A stretch of DNA of 64,000 nt from DASXMT01 sp963755985. GTDB lineage: Bacteria > Actinomycetota > Acidimicrobiia > Acidimicrobiales > RAAP-2. The notes under the pieces are model-generated. The model had not been told where the DNA came from and made no database searches. It worked only from the letters and a program-made list of their open reading frames with translations. Location: assembly GCA_963755985.1 (NCBI GenBank), contig CAVWLO010000003.1, positions 868,001 through 932,000 of the forward strand, written 5' to 3'. Positions 42,280-51,409 of this stretch are shown piece by piece; within the stretch, counting starts at the first letter, position 1, and every line of letters starts with the position of its first letter. Both the position numbers and the translations under genes were made by a program.

Positions 42280-42771
42280 ATGCGTTCCTACGAGTTCCCG
42301 GTGGAAGCGGGGCACATCATGATGTTCGCCCGAGGGGTGGGGGACCCCAATCCCATCTATGCCGATGCGGACTATGCGGCCACCACCGAGGTCGGCCACG
42401 TGGTGGCACCACCCACCTTCGTGCAGTCGAGTGCCCAGTTCGACCCCGACTATTCTCTCCGACCCAAGGTCGGCGAACCCTGGTTCGGCTCGGGGAAGGA
42501 GCCGACCGGTGTGCAGCGTGCCCCCGGTAGCGGGGGAGGTGGGACGGGGCTCCACGCCGAGCAACACTACGAGTACCACCGTCCGCTCGGGCCCGGCGAG
42601 GTGCTCACCGCCACCGCTCGCGACGGCGAGACCTGGACGAAGGAAGGACGTCGGGGAGGAACCATGACCTTCAGCGAGCACATCATCGAGTACCGGAACG
42701 CGGCCGGCGAACTGGTGGTCACGGCCCGGGGTGTCGGCGTGCGCACCTCGAAGACAGTGGGGGACAGCTGA
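42280..42771 (+). CDS. MaoC-like dehydratase, N-terminal hotdog (FAS1/HadA type)
   Basis: 163 residues. YEFPVEAGHIMMFARGVGDP and NPIYADADYAATTEVGHVVA with PPTFVQS are the start of FAS1-like dehydratase domains (UPF0336/HadA). It lacks the full catalytic Asp/His set, which is expected to sit in the partner. LHAEQHYEYHRPLGPGEVL is the second strand set, and FSEHIIEYRNAAGELVVTAR closes it. It probably forms a heterodimer with the next gene for (R)-specific hydration of enoyl-CoA or enoyl-ACP. ATG at 42280 follows GCAAGGAGGCCCT, a very strong ribosome binding site. Confidence 0.9.
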   Translation: MRSYEFPVEAGHIMMFARGVGDPNPIYADADYAATTEVGHVVAPPTFVQSSAQFDPDYSLRPKVGEPWFGSGKEPTGVQRAPGSGGGGTGLHAEQHYEYHRPLGPGEVLTATARDGETWTKEGRRGGTMTFSEHIIEYRNAAGELVVTARGVGVRTSKTVGDS

Positions 42772-42772
42772 G

Positions 42773-43195
42773 ATGGCGCTCCGTCGCAGTGAGCTCAAGA
42801 TGGGATCGGTCCACGAGCAGGTCGTGGTGGAGAACCTGACCCGGACCCAGATCGTCCAGTATGCGGGAGCTTCGGGCGACTACAACCCGCTCCACACCGA
42901 CGAGGTCTTCGCGACCAAGGTGGCCGGGTACCCGTCGGTCTTCGCCCACGGCATGTTGACCATGGGGCTGACGGGTCGGATGGTGACCGACTTCGTGGGT
43001 GACGGCCGGCTGGTCCGCTTCGGTGGCCGTTTCCGCGCCCAGGTGTGGCCGGGGGACGACCTGACCTCGAGGGCCGAGATCACCGAGCTGACCGAGAGCG
43101 AGGATGGCCCGGTGGTCGAGCTGGCCATCACCACCGTCAATCAGGACGGCACCGAGGTCTTTACCGGCTCGGCCACGGCACGCATCGATCCCTGA
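42773..43195 (+). CDS. MaoC-like dehydratase, catalytic hotdog (HadB type)
   Basis: 140 residues. VENLTRTQIVQYAGASGDYN and PLHTDEVFATKVAGYPSVFA with HGMLTMGLTGRMVTDF carry the R-hydratase motif: Asp in SGDYNPLH and the catalytic His in that loop. FGGRFRAQVWPGDDLTSRAE is typical. It starts one base after the stop of the partner gene, so they are coupled. The pair fits (3R)-hydroxyacyl-CoA dehydration/hydration in a fatty acid or sterol side-chain path. Pairing of the two subunits is inferred from gene order and families. Confidence 0.92.
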   Translation: MALRRSELKMGSVHEQVVVENLTRTQIVQYAGASGDYNPLHTDEVFATKVAGYPSVFAHGMLTMGLTGRMVTDFVGDGRLVRFGGRFRAQVWPGDDLTSRAEITELTESEDGPVVELAITTVNQDGTEVFTGSATARIDP

Positions 43196-43279
43196 GCTGT
43201 CCGATCCGCCCCTCCCCGGCAGCTCGGCGTCGCCTCCTCCCGGGCAGGCTCGGCCCTGGCCTGAATAGGCCCTGGTCGA

Positions 43280-43429
43280 TCAGTCACAACAGGAGTCTCG
43301 CCAACCGCATCCGGTGCAGCGGTAGTGGGCATGCTCAGGCCGCAGCTCCGCGCCGCAGTGCGGGCAATCGGCGAAGGTGCCCAACGGCGAACGCGGGCAC
43401 GAGCCTGACGGTTGGGGATCTCGGGGCAC
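43280..43429 (-). CDS. Cysteine-rich small zinc-ribbon peptide
   Basis: 49 residues if GTG 43429 is the start. The C-terminal part, FADCPHCGAELRPEHAHYRC then TGCGWRDSCCD, has the CxxC ... CxxC pattern of a zinc ribbon followed by an extra Cys pair. Similar short peptides ending in WRDSCC are a known type in actinobacteria; function is unknown. The longer frame to 43606 is rejected because its extra residues are random-looking. It converges with the MaoC gene. Confidence 0.5.
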   Translation of the reverse strand: MPRDPQPSGSCPRSPLGTFADCPHCGAELRPEHAHYRCTGCGWRDSCCD

Positions 43430-43655
43430 GAGCCCGAATCTAGCCAGGGGTCGGCCCCACCGGGATGACCCCCGAGCCGGCCGGCCAGGCGCCTGCCCCT
43501 CATGCATCAGGTCGGGTCGGAAGCGGCCGAGGCCAGCCGCCGGCCCGGTCGGGCTACCCTGCGGATAGGACACCTTCGCCCACGTCGGTGTCCACCGGGC
43601 GCACACGATCTATGGTCTGTACCTGCGGGCAGGGCGAGCAGTGAGGGGGATCGAG

Positions 43656-44135
43656 ATGCAGGGCTACGTGCTGTCGGTAGAGCACAACATCCCGTCGCCA
43701 CCGGAGCCCATCTTCGCGGTGTTGGCCGACGCGGCCAAGCACACGTTGATCGACGGCTCGGGCATGCTCCAGGGGGCCAAGGAGCTCGAGCCCGAGCGAC
43801 TGGCGCTCGGTTCCAAGTTCGGCATGGGCATGAAGCTCGGGGTTCGGTACTCGACGGTGAACAAGGTGGTCGAGTTCGAGGAGAACCGCCGCATCGCCTG
43901 GCAGACCGGTCCGGAGGGATTTGCCGGCCGGCTCATGGGGGGAAGGATCTGGCGCTACGAGCTCGAGCCGGCCGGCGAGGGCACCCTGGTCCGCGAGAGT
44001 TGGGACATCACTCCGGACCCGATGCGCGTCTTGTTGAAGCTTGGCGACATCTACTCCAACAAGACGAAGCGGGACATGGAACGGACGCTCGAGCGGCTGG
44101 CCCAGCTGATGGCCGGGCAGGGAGCCGGCTCCTGA
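43656..44135 (+). CDS. SRPBCC family protein
   Basis: 159 residues from ATG at 43656 after AGGGGGA. VEHNIPSPPEPIFAVLADAA, KFGMGMKLGVRYSTVNKVVE, RIAWQTGPEGFAGRLMGGRI and LVRESWDITPDPMRVLLKLG match the polyketide cyclase/START-like SRPBCC fold with a deep hydrophobic pocket. The ligand is unknown; mycobacterial relatives are often annotated as lipid-binding. It stands alone on the plus strand, divergent from the zinc-ribbon peptide. Confidence 0.85.
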   Translation: MQGYVLSVEHNIPSPPEPIFAVLADAAKHTLIDGSGMLQGAKELEPERLALGSKFGMGMKLGVRYSTVNKVVEFEENRRIAWQTGPEGFAGRLMGGRIWRYELEPAGEGTLVRESWDITPDPMRVLLKLGDIYSNKTKRDMERTLERLAQLMAGQGAGS

Positions 44136-44337
44136 CCCTCGACGCCCGTCCGGCTTCCATCGTCACTGTTGGTGGCCACGATGTGGTACCTCCTGTTCAC
44201 CTGCGTGAGGCGGATCCGGGGCCCGGACCAGGCACGGGCGGCCCGGGCAGGCTCGGCCCGGCCCAGGATCCACCTGGCTCGACGGCGCCTACCTCCGCCC
44301 GGGGCTCGGATCTCGTTCTGGGCCATAGGCTTGGGTC

Positions 44338-46746
44338 GTGGTGAACCCGGTCGAGACGCACGATGGCGCACAAGGTCCCGACCCCGGGGACCGGTCGGCC
44401 CGGAACGAATTCGAGATGCTGGTCGCCGCCGAAAAGGCCGGGCGGGCCGTGGGCGAGTCCGTCGCCCGTTGGTGGCACGAGCTCGGTGTGGCGGCCGACA
44501 GCGTCTTGACCCGCACATCGCTCGATGAGCTGTTCCAGCGGGCATTGGTCACCATGCGTCAGGCCCTGGGCACCGATGCCGTCGCCGTGCTGCTGGCCAA
44601 CGACGAGGAGGACGAGCTGGTGGCCCGCGTTTCCGTGGGACTCCGTGAAGCCGTCACGTTGGAGCTCAAGATCCGGGCCGGTGAGGGCATGGCCGGACGA
44701 GTGCTGGCCACCCGGGAGCCGCTGGTCGTCGCCGACCTGTCCACCGTGCAACTGGTCTCACCCGCCTTGCGGGAGAGCGGCATGCAGTCGGTCGTGGCTG
44801 TTCCCATCCTCCTCGATGGTCGCGTGCTCGGCGTCCTCCATGCCGGTAGCCACCAGTTGGGTCGCTTCACCGACTTGGACGCCCGCATGCTCGAACAGGT
44901 GGCCGACAGGATGGCCGGTGCACTGGGACGCGTCCGGCTCTTCGAGACCGAGCGCATCGCCCGTCTCCGGGCGGAGCAGATCGCCGATCGCCTGGCTCGA
45001 ATGCAGAACATCACCTCGCTGCTGGCCGGTGCCTCCTCCGGAGCGGAGGTGGCCACCGTGCTGGCTGAGGCCATGAGCTCCAAGGGACCGAACAGCGAGA
45101 TCGATCGGGCCGACGTGTGGCTGGTCCACGATGAGCCGCCCCGGTTGGTTCGCTCGACCGAGGAGCCGCTGAGCCGCGCCGAGTACGACGAAATCGACCT
45201 GGATGACGACGCACCCGTGGCCGTTGTCGCCCGGGAGAACGAGGCGGCCTATGTATCCTCGGCTGCAGACGGCGCGGCGCGGTTCCCTGCGTGGTCGGCC
45301 CGACGGGTTTCCCGGACGGCTTTCGCCGCGCTGCCCTTGTCGATCAAGGAGGAGTGCGTAGGCGTCCTGGCCCTCAACTACCCGGCCGAGCATCATTTCG
45401 ATCTTGACGAGCGTGACTTCCTGACCACGGTGGTGGACCAGGCGTCCCAGGCCATCGACAAGGCGCGGATCAACGAGGAGCTCGAGAAGCTGGCCACCAT
45501 CAGCGCCTTCTTGGCCCGGGCGGCCAAGGTGATGGCTGAGGCCCCTGACGTGCAGGAGGCGCTCGATCGCTTGGCCACCCTGGCCTTGGCCGCCCTCGGC
45601 GATCTGTGCCTCATCGACGTGCTCGCCGACGACGGCAGCCTGCAGCGCATGGTGGCCAGGCATCGCGATCCGGCTATGCAGCATCTGGCCGACGAGCTGC
45701 ACAGGAGCTACCCCCCCGATGCGCAGGGACGGCATCCGGCGGCTGGCGTGGTCCTGACCGGCGAGCCCAGTTGGTCTGGGCACATGAGCGATGACTTCCT
45801 GCGATCCACCACCCGCGACGAGCACCACTACTTCCTCACCAAGGCCCTGGGCTTCCGCTCGTACCTGACCGTGCCCCTGGCTGCCGACGAGCAGGCGATC
45901 GGGAGCATCACCTTCGTCTCGGGTACTCGGAGCTTCCGCGTCCACGATGTCTCCTTCGCCCAGGAGCTAGCCCAACAGGTGGCCGCGGTGGTCGCCAATG
46001 CCCAGCGGTTCGAGCGGGCCGATCACACGGCCCATGTCCTACAGGAGAGCCTGCTCCCCCAGAACCCACCGGAGATCCCCGGCGTCCGGACGGCCACCCG
46101 CTACGTACCCAGTACCCGCGGCCTGGACGTGGGAGGTGACTTCTATGACCTGGTCGCGCTACCCAGATCGCGGCTCGGATTCATGATCGGTGATGTTGCC
46201 GGTCACGACCGGGCGGCCGCGGCGATGATGGGCCAGCTCCGGAGCGCGGCGAGGGCGTTGGCCGGCCAGGTTGAGAGCCCTGGGGAGCTGGTCGCCGCCC
46301 TGCGATGGAGTTGGGACCTGTTGGGCTTCGAGCGCATGGCCACCGGCCTGTTCGGTGAGCTCGATCCGAGTACCGGCAGAGTGCTGATGGCTTCGGCCGG
46401 ACATCACCCCCCGCTCATGGTCGGCGCGGAGGGGGCCCGATATGTGCCCGTAGAGCCGGCCAGTCCGTTCGGCGCGCCCGAGACCGTGGCCACCGAGTGG
46501 CACGGTCGAATCGATCCCGGTCAGGTCCTCCTGCTCTATACCGACGGGGTGGTCGACGACCGGGGGGTAGGGTCGGAGGCGAGCATGGATCGCCTGGCCG
46601 CCACCGTCGCCGAGGGGGAGCCAGAGCCGCAAGCCGTCTGTCAGCGGGTGATCGAGGCGCTCACCAGGGAGCGGGTCGATGACGTGGCCCTCCTCGCCTT
46701 GGCCGTGGATCCAGGGCCAGCTCACCATCGGCCGACCCGGAGCTAG
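44338..46746 (+). CDS. Multi-GAF SpoIIE/PP2C-type serine phosphatase
   Basis: 802 residues with no membrane segments. Three GAF-type sensor domains: about 55-200 (LDELFQRALVTMRQALGTDA, GRVLGVLHAGSHQLGRFTDL), 215-385 (VWLVHDEPPRLVRSTEEP, IKEECVGVLALNYPAEHHFD) and 400-565 (DLCLIDVLADDGSL, AADEQAIGSITFVSGTRSFR). Then a PP2C/SpoIIE domain 585-795 with GLDVGGDFYDLVALPRSRLG, FMIGDVAGHDRAAAAMMGQL, SAGHHPPLMVGA and LLLYTDGVVDDRGVGSEASM (metal Asp residues). Such proteins usually dephosphorylate anti-anti-sigma factors in a partner-switching stress path; no partner is encoded here. Start at GTG 44338 or 44341. It lies 4 bases before the TOBE regulator gene. Confidence 0.93.
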   Translation: MVNPVETHDGAQGPDPGDRSARNEFEMLVAAEKAGRAVGESVARWWHELGVAADSVLTRTSLDELFQRALVTMRQALGTDAVAVLLANDEEDELVARVSVGLREAVTLELKIRAGEGMAGRVLATREPLVVADLSTVQLVSPALRESGMQSVVAVPILLDGRVLGVLHAGSHQLGRFTDLDARMLEQVADRMAGALGRVRLFETERIARLRAEQIADRLARMQNITSLLAGASSGAEVATVLAEAMSSKGPNSEIDRADVWLVHDEPPRLVRSTEEPLSRAEYDEIDLDDDAPVAVVARENEAAYVSSAADGAARFPAWSARRVSRTAFAALPLSIKEECVGVLALNYPAEHHFDLDERDFLTTVVDQASQAIDKARINEELEKLATISAFLARAAKVMAEAPDVQEALDRLATLALAALGDLCLIDVLADDGSLQRMVARHRDPAMQHLADELHRSYPPDAQGRHPAAGVVLTGEPSWSGHMSDDFLRSTTRDEHHYFLTKALGFRSYLTVPLAADEQAIGSITFVSGTRSFRVHDVSFAQELAQQVAAVVANAQRFERADHTAHVLQESLLPQNPPEIPGVRTATRYVPSTRGLDVGGDFYDLVALPRSRLGFMIGDVAGHDRAAAAMMGQLRSAARALAGQVESPGELVAALRWSWDLLGFERMATGLFGELDPSTGRVLMASAGHHPPLMVGAEGARYVPVEPASPFGAPETVATEWHGRIDPGQVLLLYTDGVVDDRGVGSEASMDRLAATVAEGEPEPQAVCQRVIEALTRERVDDVALLALAVDPGPAHHRPTRS

Positions 46747-46749
46747 TTT

Positions 46750-47157
46750 GTGGGCGTGCCCGCGTACCGGATCGGACAGGCCGCGGCGTTGCTCGGTGTC
46801 AGCACCGACACCATGCGGCGATGGGCGGATGCCGGTCGGGTGAAGACCGTGGCTCAAGAGGGTAGCCGTCGTGCCGTCGACGGGGCCGACCTGGCCCGGC
46901 TGGCTGTGGAGGTGGCCGGGACGAGAGAGCCGACGGCCATCGGCGGCCAGTCGGCCCGCAATCGGTTTCCCGGGATCATCACCAAGGTGGTGGCGGATAC
47001 GGTGGCCGCGCAGGTGGACATACAGGCGGGCCCGCACCGGTTCGTGGCCCTGATCACCAGGGAAGCCGTCGACGAGCTGGGTCTGGTCCCGGGGATGCTG
47101 GCCGAGGCTGTGGTCAAGGCGACCAACGTGGGCATCGAGTTGGCCGTCGACGAGTGA
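46750..47157 (+). CDS. HTH-TOBE (Mop) molybdate-binding regulator-like protein
   Basis: 135 residues. The N-terminal 50 residues are a MerR/excisionase-like helix-turn-helix: YRIGQAAALLGVSTDTMRRW and ADAGRVKTVAQEGSRRAVDG. Residues 68-135 are a TOBE/Mop domain: SARNRFPGIITKVVADTVAA and ELGLVPGMLAEAVVKATNVG, which binds molybdate or tungstate. The combination suggests a molybdate-sensing regulator or storage protein. Its stop is 37 bases from the end of the converging modBC gene, consistent with control of that transporter. GTG at 46750 is the start. Confidence 0.88.
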   Translation: MGVPAYRIGQAAALLGVSTDTMRRWADAGRVKTVAQEGSRRAVDGADLARLAVEVAGTREPTAIGGQSARNRFPGIITKVVADTVAAQVDIQAGPHRFVALITREAVDELGLVPGMLAEAVVKATNVGIELAVDE

Positions 47158-47194
47158 CGAGCCGGCGCCCCGAGCACAGGCGCCAGACGGGGTT

Positions 47195-49045
47195 TCAGGC
47201 TCGAACGGCAGCGGGGCGATCCTGCGCCCACAGGGTCACTGCGTCGGGTGGGATCTCGACACCACAGCGCGTGCCCGGGGCGAATATCGTCGAACGCGAT
47301 GCTCGGGCCCGGAGCTCCGGTCCCGTATCTTCCAGCTGTACGACGAACTCGACGACCGCGCCGAGGACGGCCGCGTCGGTGACCGTGGCGGGGTAGGTTC
47401 CGGCCTCGGACAGCCGGACCTCCTCAGGGCGAATGCACCAGAGGACCTCCCGGCCCGGTCCCAGGTCGCCAGTGTCCAAGGCGAGATCGAATCCTCCTGC
47501 CCGGACAACACCGGCCGACACGACACGACCCGGATGCACGTTCTGGATGCCGACCAGCCTTGCCACCTCGGCGCTCGCCGGGTGGGTCATGACGTCCGCG
47601 CACGCCCCCGCTTGGAGGGCCCGGCCGCGCCCGAGCACGATGACCTCATCGGCCAAGAGGGCGGCTTCCTCGGGGTCGTGGGTCACCAGCACGGTGGACA
47701 GGCCGGCTTCGCGCTGCAGCCGGCGGAGGTCGAAGCGGAGGGCATCGCGGACGGGCGCATCGAGGGCGGAGAAGGGCTCATCGAGCAACAGGACCTCGGG
47801 TCTCCGGCTCAGCGCCTGAACCAGGGCGACCCGCTGGCGCTGGCCGCCCGACAGCTGGTGTGGGAGCCGGTCCTCGAGCCCGCCGATGCCCAGCCGGCCG
47901 AGCCAGTAGGAGGCCAACGCCTCGTCGGCGTCTCGGCCGAAGAGGACCTGTTGGTGAACGGTCAGGTGGGGAAAGAGCGGCGAGCCCTGGGGGACGTACC
48001 CGACGCCGCGCTCCTCAGGAGCGATGTCAGTGACGGTCGCGCCCTCCGTAGTCGACGGGCCCAGGCCGGGGGCCGCGCAGGCCGGCCAGGCACTGGAGGG
48101 TGATGGACTTGCCCGAGCCGGAGGCCCCCAGGATGGCCAGGCAGGCGCTGTCAGCGATATGGGTCAGGCGTAGGTCGAAGGTGTCCAGGCGGACGTCGAG
48201 GTCGAATCCGACCGCCGTCGGTCGGCCGACCGTGGGCGGTCGGGCAGGACACAGGCGGGCCGCCCCCCGGTGCCGGCGGAAGGGGTGCAGACGAGCGGCA
48301 AGGGCGGCGATGACCGCCACCAGGACGGCCACGCTCAGGGCCAGGGCAGTGGGCGCCTCGGTGGTGGCGATCCCGGCTCCGCTGAACTGGTTGTAGGTGA
48401 ACACGGTGAGCGCACTCGGGTGGTAGGCCAGGATGACAATGGCTCCGTACTCGCCGAAGGCCCGCAGCCAGCCCAGGACGAGCCCGGCACGGACCCCCGG
48501 TCCGGCCAGGGGGAGGCTCACCCGCCAGAAGCGTGACACTTCCCGATGGCCGAGCGTGGTGGCCAGGTCGGCGAGCTCGGGATCGACGGTGGCGAACCCG
48601 GCTCGTGCGGCCACGATCACGAACGGGGCACTGACGAAGATCTGGGCCAGGACGATCCCGGTCATCGAGTCGGTGAGACGGCCGCCGAACGCCCGCCCGA
48701 TCGTGGTGTAGGGCCCGATCACGTAGATGAGGAGCACACCGCTGATCAGGGGCGGGAGGGCCAGGGGCAGCTGCACCAGCAAGCCCACGACGGTGGCCAG
48801 CCGTCCGTGCGACCGGGCCAGCAGGTAGGCCAGGGGTATGCCCAAGATGGCGACGATGACCGTCGAGATGGTGGCGGTGGCCACCGAGACATACAGGGCG
48901 GACAAAAGGCCCGGGGTTGGAGAACCCGGGATTGGCCGAATCCGGCGATCCGTGCGCCAAAGGCGACGATGGGGACCACCAGGTAGAGACCGAGGAGAGC
49001 ACCCAACCAGGGAAGGGGGCTTCGGAGGGTCGAGAGGCTGGTCAT
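47195..49045 (-). CDS. modBC: Molybdate ABC transporter, permease-ATPase fusion (ModB-ModC), three frameshifts
   Basis: Permease part (from ATG 49045): LGALLGLYLVVPIVAFGARI, SALYVSVATATISTVIVAIL, GRLATVVGLLVQLPLALPPL, then the EAA-like loop PELADLATTLGHREVSRFW and LGWLRAFGEYGAIVILAYHP. It continues in frame into an ATPase: ACLAILGASGSGKSITLQCL (P-loop), LSGGQRQRVALVQALS, VLLLDEPFSALDA, LVTHDPEEAALLADE and a C-terminal TOBE region (CIRPEEVRL). Shifts are extra bases at 48928-48930, 48913-48916 and 48068-48072 in G/C runs. The joining of permease and ATPase lies inside one intact stretch and is therefore real. It imports molybdate with ModA. Gene order is modA-modB-modC on the minus strand. Confidence 0.87.
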
Positions 49046-49949
49046 CCAGGAGGGACTGGTCGGACGGAGGGTGGCCGGAACCTTGCCCTTTGACCCATGC
49101 ACCGTGGGCGGCTTGACCAGCTTGAATCCCTGGGCGGCGAGAGCGGCCCGACCCTTATTGCCCACCAGGTAGGACACGAAGGCAATGGCCGCGGCCCGGT
49201 CAGGAGCACGGTTCAGCACGGTCACCGTGTAGGTCGCCGACAGCTTGATGGGGCTCAACGAGGTGGTCGGGATGCCGGCCGCCTTTGCCTCGGCGGAGTA
49301 GAAGAATCCGGCGTCGAGCTGCCCGGCCTGGAGTCGCCCGACCAGCGTCTCCTCCGGGAACTCCCCGGTATTGGTGGCAGCCAGTCGAGCCAGCGCCGGC
49401 AGCTCGTCGCGCTTGGCCGCCTGTTGCAGCGCGGTGACTGCGAGCTTGCCCTTGGGGTCGGTCGCCGGGTCGGTCCGACCCAACAGGAACCCCGGTTCGA
49501 CGGCCACGTCGGGCCAGGGCTTGGTCCTCAGATCGTGGGCGAATTGGCTGTTCGGGTTGTAGCCGATGACCAACGGGGCGGTGGCGAAGGTGATGTACCA
49601 GGAGACCCAGTTTCCGTTGGCCGTGCCCTCGAGCTCCTGGTTCACCGTCGGGACTGGCGCTGACGAAGACGTCTCCTTCGTGCACACCGTCCTTGATCTG
49701 GGTGGCGAGCGCATCCGAGCCGGCCGAGAACCCGGTGAAGGTATAGCCGGTAGCCGCGTCGAACCGGGGGCCGATGACCTGCTCCATGGTCTGCACCAGC
49801 GATCCGGCGTACAAGACGTTCACCGGCCCGGAGTGCTCGGTCGTCGCCGCCGTTGAGCTGCTGGCGTAGGCCGGGGCGGTGCTCAGGATGCACACGGCTC
49901 CGACAAGTGGGCCGACGCGGCGAATCCAGCGGGCTCGAGTCGAAACCAT
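49046..49949 (-). CDS. modA: Molybdate ABC transporter substrate-binding protein, one or two frameshifts
   Basis: About 300 residues from ATG at 49949, with AAGGGGGG upstream. RVGPLVGAVCILSTAPAYAS is a signal peptide. SGPVNVLYAGSLVQTMEQVI, FSAGSDALATQIKDGVHEGD and VSASPTVN bind the oxyanion; the second frame continues with WYITFATAPLVIGYNPNSQF and NKGRAALAAQGFKLVKPPTV. The Thr/Trp context of WtpA/ModA-like binders suggests molybdate or tungstate. The first break is an extra base in 49650-49652. No stop occurs before the modB start; one more +1 indel near the end would place TGA in ATGA with that start, so an apparent ModA-ModB fusion is probably false. Confidence 0.82.
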
Positions 49950-50206
49950 GCCCCCCTTGTTCGGCGTCACGGCCAAATTCTAACAAGCGTTTGCGTCCGA
50001 ACGGGCCCCGTTACACCGAATCTGCAGCGACCTATCCCGTCATTGTGCTCATTTGCCATGTCGGTGTGCGACGGTCTGTCCCGGAACTGTCGCGTCGGTA
50101 TCGTGGAGAGCCACACGGTCGCGCACGCTCGCGGACACAACGGGGACCGTGACGGCGGCGGCTACGGAGACCAGGAGGTCAGGCCATCGGCCGAGGCGAC
50201 AGCGAT

Positions 50207-50842
50207 GTGGAAGGGACGGCGGAGCCGGTGGTGCACCGGCCGATCGCCGGCCTCGTGCTCACCGGGGGGGCCAGTCGGCGCATGGGTCGGGACAAGGCGT
50301 CCATCGTGCTGGCCGACGGGCGGACGTGCGCCCAGACGGTGGCGGAGAGACTGGCCGAGGTGGCCGACCCCGTGCTCGAGGTCGGGCCTGGCACCTCGGG
50401 ACTCACGGTCGTTCCTGACGACCGTCCGGGTGCTGGCCCGCTGGCCGCGCTGGCGACTGGCTGGGCGGCACTCTCCGGTTTGGGCCATGGCGGCCCTGCG
50501 CTGGTGCTGGCCTGTGACCTTCCCGCCATTTCGGTTCCCTTGCTCGAGCTGTTGGCCCGAGCAACGGGGGAGGGAACAGTCGTGCCGGTGGTCGGTGGCC
50601 GCCCCCAACCGCTGTGCGCCCGCTTTGGTCAGGCGGCCTTGGATCGGTGCCGGAGCCTGGTCGGGGAGGGACGGAGCTCGGTCATGGCCCTACTCGACGT
50701 CACCCCGGTGACCTGGCTCGGACCCGACGTGTGGTCCGAGGTTGTCGACCCAGGGTGCTTCGCCGACATCGACACTCCCGAAGACCTGGCCCGGCTGACA
50801 GGGTGCCCGGATGTCGCTGCTCCCAAGGCAGATCTCTGGTGA
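50207..50842 (+). CDS. mobA: Molybdenum cofactor guanylyltransferase
   Basis: 211 residues. IAGLVLTGGASRRMGRDKAS is the GTP-binding signature LxGGxSxRMGxDK. GPLAALATGWAALSGL, ALVLACDLPAISVPLLELLA (metal DLP) and VGGRPQPLCARF follow. It transfers GMP to molybdenum cofactor, giving the guanine dinucleotide form. GTG at 50207 is used; a shorter start at the GTG in EPVVHRP is possible. The stop overlaps the moaC start in GTGA, so they are coupled. Near the modABC genes it completes a molybdenum locus. Confidence 0.92.
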   Translation: MEGTAEPVVHRPIAGLVLTGGASRRMGRDKASIVLADGRTCAQTVAERLAEVADPVLEVGPGTSGLTVVPDDRPGAGPLAALATGWAALSGLGHGGPALVLACDLPAISVPLLELLARATGEGTVVPVVGGRPQPLCARFGQAALDRCRSLVGEGRSSVMALLDVTPVTWLGPDVWSEVVDPGCFADIDTPEDLARLTGCPDVAAPKADLW

Positions 50843-51339
50843 ACGGCCATCCTGAATTCCCGCACCTGGACGAGCATGGCCGAGTCTGGATGATCGACAT
50901 CACCGGCAAGGATCCAACGACGCGCCGTGCTGTTGCTCGTGCCGTCGTTCGCACGGCGTGCGACCTCACCGAGTCATTGACCCTGCAGCCCGGCGATCTC
51001 GATCCCATACAGGCGGCCCGGGTGGCCGGTGTCCAGGCGGCCAAGCAGACCTCCCTGCTCCTTCCCCTCTGCCATCCGATCCGGCTCACGGACGTGCAGG
51101 TCGACGTGGTCCCCGGCGAGATGCGGGTGGAGATCTACGCCATGACCGAGGTGGTGGATCGTACGGGGGTGGAGATGGAGGCGCTGACCGCGTGCACGGT
51201 TGCCGGTCTGACCATTGTCTGCGCGCTGAGCCCGGTGGACCCGGCCGCGTACCTCGACGAGGTGACCCTGTGGTTGAAGGAGGGAGGTCGCTCGGGTCGG
51301 TGGGAGCGCCCGGCCGGACGGTCCGGCCGTCCGGGCTGA
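50839..51339 (+). CDS. moaC: Cyclic pyranopterin monophosphate synthase
   Basis: 166 residues. MIDITGKDPTTRRAVARAVV, QAARVAGVQAAKQTSLLLPL and CHPIRLTDVQVDVVPGEMRV are the MoaC core; GVEMEALTACTVAGLTIV is the second substrate segment. It acts after MoaA in the first step of molybdopterin synthesis. GTG at 50839 overlaps the mobA stop. The C-terminal tail (GGRSGRWERPAGRSGRPG) is longer and basic. No moaA is in the window. Confidence 0.95.
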   Translation: MNGHPEFPHLDEHGRVWMIDITGKDPTTRRAVARAVVRTACDLTESLTLQPGDLDPIQAARVAGVQAAKQTSLLLPLCHPIRLTDVQVDVVPGEMRVEIYAMTEVVDRTGVEMEALTACTVAGLTIVCALSPVDPAAYLDEVTLWLKEGGRSGRWERPAGRSGRPG

Positions 51340-51409
51340 GTCGGCAGTCCGAGATTCCGTCCTCGACCGGGCCCGGCGGCCGATCGGGGCGATCGTGTCC
51401 GAATGGCAG

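Noticed and set aside
49950..50206. Molybdenum cofactor riboswitch in front of mobA or modA
   Set aside because: I could not find the conserved multi-stem pattern; only ordinary promoter-sized gaps are present.
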